Positions 34,701 to 45,964 of a DNA stretch of 64,000 nucleotides are shown here, in pieces. The first letter of the stretch is position 1. Every line of letters starts with the position of its first letter. The translations under genes were made by a program, and so were the position numbers. Origin of the DNA: Pholiota molesta (Eukaryota; Basidiomycota; Agaricomycetes; Agaricales; Strophariaceae); the NCBI GenBank assembly GCA_014925825.1, contig JACGCK010000004.1, positions 1,240,001-1,304,000 on the forward strand, written 5' to 3'. The notes below the pieces were generated by a model. The model searched no databases, was not told the DNA's origin, and worked only from the letters and a program-made list of their open reading frames with translations.

Positions 34701-36367
34701 TCCAAATCGAATTCGCAGAAGCTTCTCAAGCTTACGATGCATTCAAAAACCTTGATGGTCAGGAATACGCGTCCAATGTGATATCAGCCACTTTGAAAGG
34801 AACCCGGCGGTCCCTATCAAGAGATCGGTGGGACAGAAGATCTACGTCAAAGTATCCTGGCCTAAACCAAGCAGGCGCGCTTGGAGTCACTACCCAACGG
34901 TTGCGAAAGCAAAGCAACAAGTGATCGACTTGAACGGCGTCATTATTCGAGGTCGAGCTATAAAAGCTTCTTTTGTCTCTCCATCGAAGATCCAGAAGTC
35001 TTCGTTCGCCGTATTCCTCCAAAACCTCGATCCGGAGACCACTAAATCCGAACTCGATGCCGTTGCACGCAAAGCGAACTTATCACCATCGACCCGCCAA
35101 TCTATTCTGAGGAGCCACTGACGAAATCAAAGCCACCTTCGATCAACTTGGACCGACAGAGCAATTCGACGTGCTCCCAGTCACGCACGGGGCTACTTCG
35201 ACTGCTTTCGTCACATTCAACAGCGAGGCTGTTGCCGCGGAGGTTGTGAGCAAATTGCAATCACGTCCCTTGCCATTTTTGGGAAAGGAATGTCTTACCA
35301 TCCGAGGCGTCCATTACGCACGTTACTGCATTGTTAAGGCTCAGTTCGAGGCGGTCAAATCCGAGATCGACAACCTCAAAGGACAATCCGATGGATCGAA
35401 CAAATGCACCATCCAGTATGACGATCATCGTGACGGAAAATCGGTCTGGATTCGCATTCACGCCTCCTTCGACAACATCATTCAATTCGCTGATACGAAC
35501 GGCGAGCTTCAATGCATTCTTCAGGGAATCGTTGTAATGTCCGAGGGAAAGGAGGTCTGGAACGAACTCTTCGAGACAACGAATAGCGCTAACGCCATGG
35601 AACGGGTCCAAAGCCGAACCAACACCCTTATTCAATGTGATCTTCGAGCGAAACGTATCAGGATTTTCGGATCCAAAGCCGATCAAGCTCAAGCTCATGC
35701 TTATATTATGAAGGCGTTTTCAAAGGTGCATGACATGCGAAATGAAATCGACCTGCCTCGACACAAGCTCCATCCGTTGGTCAACGGAGGAGTCATAACT
35801 CTCCAGGAGACTATTGGCGCCCACAAAGTGCTTCTCGATGTCGTCGGTTCCAAATGTGTCGTCCTAGGCTCCCCTGACGAGGTCTCGAAAGCGAATGATG
35901 TAATTTCGCTACTGAACGACGGCACCTCAGCGGCCTCGAGCAGTCGCAACACTTGTCAAATATGTCATCACAGCGCAGTCAATCCCGTCCTTCTTTCGTG
36001 CCATCACGCCTACTGTAACAATTGCTTGCGGTTCGCAATCCGGCAAACACGCATCGCTCCTTTCCAGTGCATCTCGCAGTGTACTTCACGAGATAGTGAA
36101 AACAAACAGTGTTCTGCGCATGTTCCGTATGCCATCCTTCATGATATCCTTTCCGCCGAAGAAGACCAGGTCTTGCGGGCCACATGGTACGCGTATGTGC
36201 GCTCCAGACCTCTCGAGCTTTTCTTCTGTCCATCCCTGGATTGTCATGCGGTCCATCGCGTTCGAAACGAAGGCGTCAACATCAAATGCGCGCTCTGCGT
36301 GAGCGAGTTATGTACATACTGCAAATCTTTAGCCCATATTGGTAGGCCTTGCGCTACCGGACCTTGA
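31704..36367 (+). CDS. Large multi-CCCH zinc finger / RRM-like / RING-IBR protein
   Basis: A single long gene whose frame is repeatedly interrupted by one-base losses. It begins MSTATCPF and shows about ten CCCH fingers (C-x7/8-C-x5-C-x3-H) near 31719, 31829, 32079, 32276, 32961, 33227, 33391, 33718, 33868 and 34127, for example CKYFFSRKCVYGDKCKLSH, CKHYVRGSCRAGDACRLKH and CRFFARGNCRRGKDC. Next come RRM-like modules (KLILSNLPS; IKASFVSPSKIQKSSFAVFL; STAFVTFNSEAVAAEVVSKL), then a KH-like or helicase-tail-like region (RAKRIRIFGSKADQAQAH). The C terminus has a RING (CQICHHSAVNPVLLSCHHAYC, 35955 on) and an IBR (CPSLDCHAVHRV, CALCVSELCTYCKSLAH). The protein stops five codons after the IBR, so the catalytic RING2 of RBR ligases is absent. 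RNA-binding with ubiquitin-related function is inferred. Few introns are apparent. Confidence 0.8.
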
Positions 36368-36495
36368 AGTCTCTTATCTACGCACAATCTTTTTGTACAT
36401 ACCTTTGTCATTGTGCTATGTTATCCCATGAAATGCCAAGTTTTGAGTTCACACATTCATTACATATCCAGATGTCTAATTTATATCTCAGTAAG

Positions 36496-37494
36496 TTAAT
36501 GATGATGTCGAGAGGATAATATTGTTGAGGGTAGCTTAATCAACCCATGTACTTTGGGCTTGAGGTCTTCAATCGAAAATTCTGTCTCCAATGTATACAG
36601 TTGAGGACAGGCGACCAAAAAACACCACAGTATGATCTCGTGGCCTTGCGTGCCAAAAATCGATAGGTATCGCACTTGAGAGAGCTGCCATGTAGGGTTT
36701 GGAATGTACCAACCAAGAGGTTCACCGGAGCTCTGGCTTGCGACGCGTCGGGTCGCCTTGAGGTAAATGCACTTCTAAACGTTCAATGCGACTAGGTAGG
36801 TCGATAAATTGATGTCGATAGATATCCCAATAGCAGAAATTTCGGGGTATCGGAGGACGAGTGTGTTTACATTGGGAAGGGTAGCTGTGGCCTTCACCAT
36901 ATATAAACATCAGCAAGGACTTCTGCTGTCTGATCCGGGGGCTTGATTTGAATGGTAATGGATTTGCAGAGGATATTGGGAAGGCCTTGTAGCATTTGTA
37001 TATGTGTGATTCTTGCCGAAGAATTTTCAGGTAGTAGTCGAGATGGGGTCGAGACGTGATATAAACATCTGTATAGCTACGGCATGAATATGTTCATCCA
37101 CAGTTTGTTGACCTTGTGGGACAAAATATGAAGTCGATGCGCTCTCCAGGAGACATTGGGGAATGCCACAGAAAGGCAATGACCTCCCATAGAATATCGA
37201 GAGGCAGACGAACCGCTGTGAGTAGTTTCACAGCTGTCATAGCGAGTATTCGACTGGGTGTTGGGGACTGGAATGCAAACCGAGTCCAAATAGCTGGCAC
37301 TTATACCTTTTTTTTCTCTTCGTAGATTAAATCCGTTTGGGCGCGAGCCAAGAAATCAATCTGTTGAGTCAGCTTCAGGGGGCCGCACCAGCGCATTGTA
37401 CGTGTTTGAATTCTGTGTCACTTTACCTTTGAATCAGCAAATGATCTGAGCCCTTCGGAGATTTCTTCAGCAGTGCTTCAACCAACTTCGGCAT
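36496..37494 (-). CDS. F-box-like domain protein (short, frame-broken)
   Basis: Starts at MPKLVEALLK (37494), then EISEGLRSFADSK, an intron GTAAAG..CAACAG, IDFLARAQTDLIYEEKK, a second intron (GTATAA..CACAG) and the F-box-like helix VRLPLDILWEVIAFLWHSP. Downstream TDVYITSRPHLDYYLKILRQ, SITIQIKPPDQTAEVLADVY, ATLPNVNTLVLRYPEISAI and CPQLYTLETEFSIEDL resemble the leucine-rich or solenoid part of basidiomycete F-box proteins. It would serve as an SCF substrate adaptor. Frame breaks near the A8 run before the second intron and in several later places make it unclear whether this is a real gene with sequence errors or a decaying copy. It points toward the 3' end of the CCCH/RING gene. Confidence 0.5.
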
Positions 37495-38142
37495 GTTGCT
37501 TTAGTGATGTACAAGAACTTGCCTTGGGCCAAGACGGACCTCCGAATCGCGAAAATGGACATGAAAAATGGACCATCTGGCCGGCTATGGAAAGAGTCAC
37601 TTCCAAGACAAGATGATGGGCACGAGCTCACTATCCCAGATAGGTTGGTGGGTTTATTTAAGATTCGGATGTTATTTTTGTTAATGAACCCAAAATCAAG
37701 AACTGCCTGAACTGTAAAGAAACCCGTCCTATTAGATACTGCTGCAGACTCGTTCCGATTTTGCTACCTGGATCATAGATATGCAATTCAGTATTTAATA
37801 AACAAAACATATTACTCAGCTCAAATACTCATTTTCCACAATTCATTGATTTCGAAAAGATCATGATGGTTTGAGGTTAAAGAGCGCTGAGTGACATCGC
37901 TTTGGACAATTCGCCGGCGCTTACACCGGCCCGATCAATTCCGTTGCTTTGCTCCTTTGATTTCGGACGATATAGTCCAGATATAGTCTTTGCCTCAACA
38001 TCATTACTGCCAACCCTCCCAAATTGCTTGTATTTCTTTGCAGCATCGAGTGATGATGAAGAGGTAGACGACATAGAGATAATCTCGGAAGCACAGCCAG
38101 ACCTGAACAATCTTCTGACACAACTTGCTATCCCACCTGACT
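37495..38142. other. Spacer with ambiguous short coding patches
   Basis: Upstream of the Tti2 start. A plus-strand frame 37902-38240 contains an acidic patch (SSDDEEVDDIEIISEAQ) that could be an N-terminal Tti2 exon, while the minus strand over 38110-37877 is also open and lacks known motifs. Neither can be confirmed by eye. Confidence 0.35.
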
Positions 38143-39731
38143 ATGGCCGTTCAGAATACATCGCTGAAACCCACTGCCAGAGCTGGAACGATGGAAAAGG
38201 AAACAACATCTATCCTACAAGACATTCTGCGGATTGTTAAAGCCAAGGAGCGGGAGATCTTGCTTTGGACACTCGCGGCGATATAGTGTTGCTGTGGCAC
38301 CCGTGTCTGACGACTGTGACATGAACGCGAAGAGGATTGGACGCGTATTCGGGAGCCATGGATAGAAGAAGATGCGGAATTGTCGCGCGAGGTTCGTAAC
38401 TCCATCTCTCCGTCGAAGCGTTGTTGATCTCTACCGCGAAGATATCTCTCCCTGCCTCATTAACACCTTCACGCGAACTTGTAACACAAGTTTAACGCAA
38501 AACCTCAAGCCAATCTTCAAATCAGCCCCACCCGCATCTAATATGAGACTGGTAGAAACTAGGAAGCTATGCCGGAGGACCAATGGCTATGCAAGATTAT
38601 TACGAGGGCAGAGATGGAAACAATATCCTGGGGTGGGCAATGTAGTACGGTGGTGCGTGAGGAACATCGAGGTGCGATATTCAGCTCTTTCTCTACAGCT
38701 TTCAACGGATGTTCACAAATTCTGTAGGAAGAGGCATACGAGAATACTGGCACCTCGTCATTCCGCCAATCATGACACTACTAGACGATTATGAAGCTAG
38801 ATACAAACTGCAAGGCGTGCTTGTCGTCCAAGAAATGCTACGCCACGTCCAAGCGGTCTCCTCAAAAGAACCGGCATTGCAGGCCTATTGCGCCAAGTAC
38901 GTCCTATTTCTCCCTCGGTCAAGCCATCCATATTCTAACTCTATTCAAGTCTCTACGAACATCGCTGTCCCATCTACAAAGTCCAGAAACACCAGAGCTC
39001 ATGCGGCATGCCATCGCCGCCTCGCTGTCCCTCATCGTCCTCACGACATCCGTGGCCCCTGGGAGTACCGCCCCACCGAACGCTTCAACGAGCTCTCCTC
39101 GCTATTAGGCGAAGGGATCATCAGCGGAATCTGGCTCTACGCCGAAGATAAGCCAGACGTTGTGCACGCAACCTTCGATGCTCTGCCCCCACTGCTGAGG
39201 GCGTTGGATATTGGCAGTGTTCGGTTCCTCAAAGTACGTGCTCGCCAGCTGTTCGTCGTGCGTAACGATAATCGATATCAATGCCTGGCTACAGTCCCTC
39301 ATTCCTCAGTTAACCCACTCGTTGATCCCTCGCCATTCGTCGGTCCAGATAGGGTGCTCCAGCTCTCTGCACTCCGTGTCCTTGGAACCGTTTTGGACGT
39401 GTGCATCCCCAGAATTCCTTTTTGGAAAGAAGCTCTGTTGGATGCTGTTGGAAGATGCTGGGTTGGACTGGTAGACGAAGAGAGAAAGGGTTTAATGACG
39501 TGTGATATCAAACTCAGGAATAAAGTGAAGAGGTCATTGCAGGATTTCTGCGTGCAACTGGCCAAGACGTGTCCTTCCGTGATCCAGGTACGTCTTTGCA
39601 ACAAAACTTTCTACTTCTTGCTACTGAAATATATGACTGCCTTTGCACAGGAAGAGTATCCGAGATTTCTCAAAGCCGACAGAGAATTATTTGAAGATCT
39701 GTTTTCTGAAATTGTCAATATGCCCGTCTAG
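38143..39731 (+). CDS. TTI2: Tti2-like component of the TTT complex
   Basis: With Tel2 and Tti1, Tti2 helps Hsp90 mature PIKK kinases (TOR, ATM, ATR, DNA-PK-like). Recognisable helical-repeat blocks are TSILQDILRIVKAKEREILLWTL, WTRIREPWIEEDAEL, YWHLVIPPIMTLLDDYEARYK, LQGVLVVQEMLRHV, TSLSHLQSPETPELMRHAI, SGIWLYAEDKPDVVHATFDA, LPPLLRALDIGSVRFLK, PDRVLQLSALRVLGTVLDVC and FWKEALLDAVGRCWVGLVDE. The protein ends near 39731 after an intron at 39589-39650. The 38143 ATG is the best start, but an acidic upstream frame (from about 37902) may belong to the gene. Several one-base losses break the frame. Family assignment is confident, boundaries less so. Confidence 0.7.
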
Positions 39732-39834
39732 TAGGCATCTTATTGCTTTCATTTCATCGTCCGTACATGCAAAGTCCAAGATATTTTTCATTCAAAATTG
39801 TTAGATAACGCATTTCTGCAAAGATTACACCGCT

Positions 39835-42308
39835 TCAGAAAGTTTTAGTCTCGTCGACGTTGAGGATGAGGGTGGTGAAGAAGCGGATTTGCTCCAAGAA
39901 TGCATCGACCTCGGTAACTTCACGGATTCAATTAATTAGCAAAAATGTAACAGGCATCGAGTAATAAGCAAGCTCACATTCGTTCACGGTGTGAATTCCA
40001 CCCAAGGGGTTGGCAGAGCTTCCGGCATTGTGATGGTTGTACCGGAAAATGTGCGAGGACAAATTCCAGTAGAAGCGCGTATCTACCAGTATCACCGCCA
40101 TTATCAGCCACATTCCAATACTACCAATCCAGGACGACGCACCGGTATTTCCAGACATCATGCTCGGCGCCACAATGACCGAATCCGCATCCTGAATGGC
40201 GCGGTGCGCATTATACGTCGCCTTGATCGTGCCAGACAGCAGCTGGTACGGCGCGGCGTCCTTACCCGTGGGCGTGATGGGCGCGGGCTCGAGGCCGCCG
40301 GCGAAGGCGTCGCTCAAGGTCAGCGAGCCGCTCGCCGGGGCGCCCTCCTCCGAGATCCTGCTGCCGAATGCGCTGTAGGTCAGGTTGAACTTGTCGCCGA
40401 GGTGCTTGAGGAGCGCGGTGTCGTGCGCTTTGACTTCGTCGAGAGAGCTATGTATAGGCGCGTTGAGCTCGTAAACTCACATCAAATGCAATTGAGATAG
40501 AAGGAAAACGCACCTGACGACGGCGATACGGTGGTTGACGACTGCGGACGCTTGTTCGGGGAGAGCGTTCGATTTGACGCCACCCTGGATGAGGGTGATC
40601 GCCTGCGTAGTGGCGACTAAGCTGCGGAGGTTTTTGTCGCCGCGGATGTAGGTCTGGAGACGGTCGAGGCCTTGTTGACTTGGCTGACTTCTTGATCGTC
40701 TTGCGCATTTCTCGGGGACGTCCTTCGCGTGGTGGGCGACACACTGCAGGGTCTCGTAGACAGGTTCTTCCCTAGTCTATTGGCTGTGTCAGATCGAGAT
40801 CGAGAGATGCAAGGAAAATTTACACACAATTTTACAGGTAGGGTGTTGTTCGTAGTGAACAGCAGAGCAGAGAGAATGCCAATGCTCTATTGGTGTTGAA
40901 TCATTTGTGAACACGACCAAGCGCAAAGAGTAACCACTTACTGTGTGCTCAGGAGGAATACTTGAATGGCCACCAGCCGCTGTGACTTCAACGAGGACAT
41001 TCAGGAATCCCTTCTCAGCAATACCAGGCGAAGCAAGGACGATCCGTATTGTTCGATGAAACCGGCTGTACGAAGGCGAATTCATTAGTATTTAGGTGGC
41101 ATTATCTATTTGGAGACTTACAGCCTTCGTCCACAATCAAAGCAAAGCTGTCTTTACCATAGACGCTTTCCAGATGCTTGCCCAGAGTTCCAGCGCCCTT
41201 GTGACATTTTGCTTTCAGAGACCACAGTTAACGGCTGATTGTAGGGCAACTTACGTGGTATCCGCTAGATTCCTCGTCGAAGCCAAAAGAGAGGACGACA
41301 GTCCTGGTAGGTTGGAATTTGGCGTCGATGAGAGTCTCAATTGCCGACCTTTATCGAGTACTCGTTTAGCGTTTCAATCTCATTTTTATAAGAGGTACAA
41401 TACGTACAGAATGCCAATGAGACCACTCTTGTCGTCCGAGCTTCCACGGCCCCATATGCGCTCGCCTGGGTACGCGTCCAAAATTAGCACTGATGTAGAA
41501 AGATAGAGTCATGAATACTTGCCATCGAAGAATCCGGAATAAGGAGGGTGTGTCCATTGGTCGACGGTTGTTGGATCAACAGGGACGACGTCTGAGTAGA
41601 AACGTAACTGAGTAATTATCATTTCACGAAAGTAGAAGTACGTACCTTGGTGAGCAGCGAGAAGCAGAGGCTTGAGAGAATCGTCGGTGCCCTTCCATTC
41701 ATAGTAGAGGCCGTAAGTGTTGACCTTGGTCAACTTGAGAGTCGCATGGCTATTCATATTACGTGTATCTTTCAGTTCAACTATGCGCGAACAACACCCG
41801 AGCAACGCTAAACACGCACACAAGCGGGAACGCGCCGAGAAGGTAGTCATGGAACGGCGCGAACGCCTCCCAGCGCGGGTCCACGCCCACAGGGTCCATA
41901 TTATCATACGACTCCGTCCTAAGCAAGCTGGTAGCACCCACGCAGCCCAAGCAGAGGAGAAAGCCCACGCACGGAACGCGCACCGCACCCGCCAGCCAGT
42001 CCACCGCGCTCGTCTCGAACGCGGGCGTGCCGATCTTGCATTCAGCGTGTCCCAAGCGGCGCATGCGCCACCGGCACCAGGGCGTCCACCTGCGCACACG
42101 CCGGCGCCTCTGCACCGCTGCCGCCGTGCTCGTGGTGCGCGCGGGAGAGCGCCTGATACAGGCCGTATGCTGGTTTGAGGAGCAGGTACCCGCACGCTAT
42201 GGACACGATCAGGAGCCGCGTCTTGCGGTGCGTGGGGCGGGGTTTGGGGTCGGGGGCCGTTGCAGAGGGCAGGAGGGGGCCGGCCTCACTCTTCTCGTTG
42301 AGCTCCAT
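39835..42308 (-). CDS. CPS1: Carboxypeptidase S-like M20 metallopeptidase
   Basis: Vacuolar zinc peptidase of the yeast Cps1 / Gly-X carboxypeptidase group. The ATG at 42308 starts a short cytosolic tail followed by a signal-anchor helix (LLIVSIACGYLLLKPAYGLY, about residues 29-48). The catalytic domain shows YDNMDPVGVDPRWEAFAPFHDYLL, HATLKLTKVNTYGLYYEW, the first metal motif AHQDVVPVDP split by an intron, DQWTHPPYSGFFDG, TVVLSFGFDEESSG, IVDEGAGFHRTIRIVLASPGIAEKGFL, VTAAGGHSSIPPEHTS, GGVKSNALPEQASAVVNHRIAV, and RFYWNLSSHIFRYNHHNAGS with the C-terminal metal histidine region. It ends in NVDETKTF. About nine short introns. Frame breaks by one-base losses are present near 42100 and 40700. Family is secure. 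Confidence 0.9.
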
Positions 42309-42563
42309 GGTGGTGGTGGTAGGGTGTGAAGAAGGTTGGGGTGATTACATCTCACGCGAGTGTGAAATAGATGATGAAATCGCATAGCCAGTGACACCAT
42401 ATGGGCGCATCTCAAGCGCATCTTATCAATGAGAACTTACCGGCGGCCCGTCTGTGATTCGCGTGGCTATCATGAATGTATCTCTCAACATTCCGGATTG
42501 TACGGTATCATTTCCGAATTTCCATTGGCAATGGAAGAGGAGAAACCAGAGAAGAAAAGTCAA

Positions 42564-42811
42564 CTAATAACATATACTATTGCAACAGAGTCTGCAGGCA
42601 AGCTTGTTTGCAGGTGGTAGATCGAACAGACGCCCATCGCCCTGGACCTGGATGACCAAGCGACTATTAAAGTTCCATGCATGAATGGAGAACCATCCCG
42701 TATCATCCTGAGGATCCGCCCACGAGGCCACATTGTAAATTCAAATTCCCAATAAGCGTTTCCAATGCCAAGGTCAGCACATAGCCTGCAAGCTTCAATA
42801 TCCTCATTCAT
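42564..42811 (-). CDS. Unidentified coding-like fragment
   Basis: Minus-strand stretch that reads as conserved-looking protein across one frame jump: GIGNAYWEFEF followed by ASWADPQDDTGWFSIHAWNF and LVIQVQGDGRLFDLPPAN, ending ACRLCCNSICY before a stop. No upstream ATG with a matching frame is certain. It may be the last exon of a small gene, or a remnant. I do not recognise the family. Confidence 0.3.
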
Positions 42812-42997
42812 CTATCACCTCATGCCCGGATGGTCTTCCGCGATATATGCTTATCACACTTCCAGCCGCATTGTGATTTCCCAAAGCGATGAATATAAAG
42901 AAAAACTCATAAGACGTGCATACGCATAATGTCGCATGTAATGATTTTGTGCGTAGAGATACAAGCAAACAAGCGAACCAGAGCGGAGAAGATTCGT

Positions 42998-43969
42998 TTA
43001 CTTGAGGGGGATGCTGTAGAGAAAAGGTTAGCCAAACTAAATGATATAACGACGAAGTAGACGTACAATCGGGAGGCTAGGTAATGCAGAGAAGAAAACG
43101 ATGAGTTTAAAGGACTTCGACGTTTCATCGAGATGAAGGTATGCTTACAGTGGGTGGCACCAATCTGGGAAAACAGGACGATCAGGAAAAGGTCGAAGCC
43201 TAGTATGTAAAGACAGACTTACACCGGGGCGACCGTGCTTGACGGGTCGGTAAGAGCATGAGAACTCAGCGAGGTAGTGACCAGTCATCTCAGGCTTGAT
43301 CTCGACGGAGTTGAACACCTTTTGAAGACGCAATAATTCAATCAGCAACCTCATCCATAAATCACACAACCGCATTCCTCCCCATCTCATTCCCGATCCT
43401 GATCCTTCGTATCCCACTCCCACTCCAACCTCCACTGATAAGAAAGGACACCGACCTTTCCGTTGTAGATGCCGACAACGCTGCCAATCATCTCGGGGAC
43501 GACAATCATGTCACGGAGATGTGTCTTGACAACAGCGGGCTTCTCGTTGGGGGGAGCCTCCTTCTTGGCCTTGCGGAGCTTCTTAATGAGACCCATGGGC
43601 TTGCGCTTGAGACCGCGTTGGAAGCGACGGCGAGCACGGGCGTGGACAAGCTAGCGGGTTACAGCAAAAAAGCAATTGGCTTGATGCGTCTTTATCAATA
43701 AATTGAGATATTTGGACATACTTCAACGAACTAAGTCAAAAATTCATATGATCAGAATTTTACAGAGAATGATTTTAAGCAAACGCACCTCCTCATTGCC
43801 CAGGTCAAGGAGCTTTTCCAGCTCGACTCCACGGTAAGAGAAGGTACGGAAGGTACGCTTCTTCTTGATGTCAGCGGCCATCTGGGGGTCGGTGATTTCA
43901 GCCTAGAAACACATAGATCAGCATTTCGGTCCTCCAGCATGGCCTCCGGCAGCAAAACGGGCGCACCAT
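42998..43969 (-). CDS. RPS15: 40S ribosomal protein uS19 (RPS15)
   Basis: Head protein of the small ribosomal subunit near the decoding centre. Eight exons encode 152 residues without any frame break: 43967-43969 (the ATG alone), 43789-43902, 43722-43730, 43456-43650, 43223-43318, 43149-43164, 43067-43076 and 42998-43013. The spliced product reads [81 protein letters not shown] and ends GATHSSRFIPLK, which is the invariant C-terminal tail. Exons 3 (9 nt, FVE) and 7 (10 nt, SSR) are micro-exons; without both the frame or the conserved residues are lost. Diverges from the P2 gene. Intron-rich structure is normal for fungal ribosomal genes, but exons this small are striking. Confidence 0.97.
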
Positions 43970-44364
43970 GATTGTTGTTCGCGGTTGTCGGCGGCGGGGT
44001 GGTTGGGCTTGAGGATGGGGGGCGAGCGGAGTGCGAAAATCGTCCAATGTGGGAAATGCGCTGGGGTGTGGCTGAACTGGGATCACGTGGTACTGTACAG
44101 TTCTACCGTCCGGGGCGCGGAACCTTGCAGATGAGTCTATACACGTCGTCAAAATCTATCTCTTCGGCTAGAAACCACAGGTCCTCCCTTGCGGATTAAA
44201 TGTGAGTGCTGCGCCGCCCGGCGACGATGGACAGGGCTGATTTCTTTGAACAGTGATTTGTGGCTACCGACCTCATAACTTTTTCTAAACCCACCACAAA
44301 ACTTCAAAGTACGCGGACTCGGGATCCGTTTGATTTATTGGGCTGCGCTAATCACGAACCGCAG
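43970..44364. promoter_or_regulatory. Shared divergent promoter of RPS15 and P2
   Basis: The 395 bases between two ribosomal protein genes. CACGTG at 44084-44089 (context GATCACGTGGT) lies 115 bases from the RPS15 ATG and 276 from the P2 ATG. A CTAAACCC element near 44285 precedes the P2 start, and the RPS15 side is G+C-rich. Head-to-head placement suggests co-regulated transcription. Confidence 0.5.
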
Positions 44365-44800
44365 ATGCGTAACATTGCTGCATACCTCCTCCTCCAGACC
44401 GGTGGCAACGCCAACCCCACCGCTGCTGATGTAAGAAGCTCCTCGCCGTCGTCGGCATCGACACGATGAGGAACGCCTGACCAAGCTCATCTCTGAGCTC
44501 GAGGGCAAATCCACTGCTGAGGTGCGAGTGTTGTCCCTTCTCCGTTTGCGTTTCATCCCAATATTGGTTTGCGCAGCTCATCGCTGAGGGCTCTGCCAAG
44601 CTGGCCTCGGTCCCCTCCGGCGGTGGCGCTGTCTCTGCTGCTCCCGCTGCTGGTGGCGCTGCTGCTGCCCCCGCCGCTGAGGAGAAGAAGGAGGAGAAGT
44701 TGAGGAGAAGGTTGGTGCCCAACGTTTTTTGCTGGATTGAGCTAATGACCTGCTGCAGGAAGAGTCCGACGACGACATGGGCTTCGGCTTGTTCGATTAA
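44365..44800 (+). CDS. RPP2: 60S acidic ribosomal protein P2
   Basis: Component of the ribosomal stalk that recruits GTPases of translation. Starts MRNIAAYLLLQTGGN at 44365; the N-terminal dimerisation domain continues GNANPTAADV and ERLTKLISELEGK, followed by an Ala/Gly-rich hinge (GGGAVSAAPAAGGAAAAP), a Lys/Glu-rich tail and the conserved acidic C terminus ESDDDMGFGLFD. Two introns of about 55-57 nt (GTGCGA..GCAG, GTTGGT..GCAG). Three one-base losses (after GTA of ADV near 44433, in GIDT near 44460, and before the last GAGGAG near 44702) break the frame but do not alter the match. Ends at the TAA 44798-44800. Confidence 0.93.
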
Positions 44801-45964
44801 AGAGCGTGTAGCTAGTACCATCATTTGTAATAGCATGAATACAGACGCATCCATCCTCGCACGCAGACGGAAGATTTGTTTCGTAGACGATTCTTCACAT
44901 CATTCGCGCCGAAAGCTTCGAGCTCGAACTTGGTCTCTATCCACCGCCATCTGACTTCGCAACCTGCCTCAAAGCTTTCTGTCGTTGTGCTATTGCTGTG
45001 CCTCTCAGAATTCAAGTCGATCTCCTTCCCTGCTTACGCACCCACGGTACATTTCCAGGACGACGCACTTTACAAGCCAGCCTGCAGCAACAACTCTCGT
45101 CGTTGACCGTTGGTTGTCCTATTATCATATACTACTTCAGGCTGACGCGCGCTTCAATCAAGTCATCTAGCATTTCCGTTTACAAGGAACTCTCATCACT
45201 TCGCGCTGCATTTTATTTGCCTCTGGCCTCAATATTCTTCGGTCCCCTTAGCTTGGTCTTACGGCACAGTCTTCCTTCTTTATGATTACGGCTGCACTTC
45301 TTGTGACGTCTTCATGACCGGTCATTGGAATGTGTTACTCACATATATATTTCTGTTCACAAAACATATTCAAACATACTCACCATTGGGGTGTTGTTGT
45401 GTTATTCTTGCTGAGTGCAAGTAGTCTTCTTTGAGTGACTTTCACCTCCCACCGCACCTCCTTGTTGGTTCCGTCCCAATTCTGTCCGCTCTGTATAACA
45501 CACCTGCATGTTCTCCCACTTGGTGGCGCATTACAGCTTCTTCGATCTGGAAATCTCTCTCTTTCTCGTAAAACCCGTCACCTTTGCGCCGAGTCGTCAT
45601 TGCAACATGGGAATCATTGCTGCCATCTATCCTTCGTGCTATCTCGGATCCTCCTTGTGTTATTTCCATGTGTGCAGATCCTATTTTCCTCCAACTCCCT
45701 CTTAACGCCACAATCCACACACATCTGTTAATCTCTCAAGTATTCACATTAATTGCATATTAACTCATATATTTCCATTCAGTAATTCGCATCCGACATA
45801 GTACTCGCCGTGTATCATGTACCGCATCCACGACCTTATCCATCTGTATCCTGCCTCCGCAACCCTGCTACCTGTCCAGAATGCAATGTGTTGGGAGCCG
45901 GCGGTGGTGCAGCCCTGGACACGTGGGATTGTTGCTGGCCCTGAATTAGCATGCCGGCGGACCG
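44801..45964. promoter_or_regulatory. P2 3' region and promoter of the Zn2Cys6 factor
   Basis: About 1.2 kb without a supported gene. The segment 45420-45780 is C+T-rich. A CACGTG E-box at 45919-45924 lies 41 bases before the transcription-factor ATG, within the likely 5' leader. Short open frames around 44880-45290 show no known motif. Confidence 0.45.
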
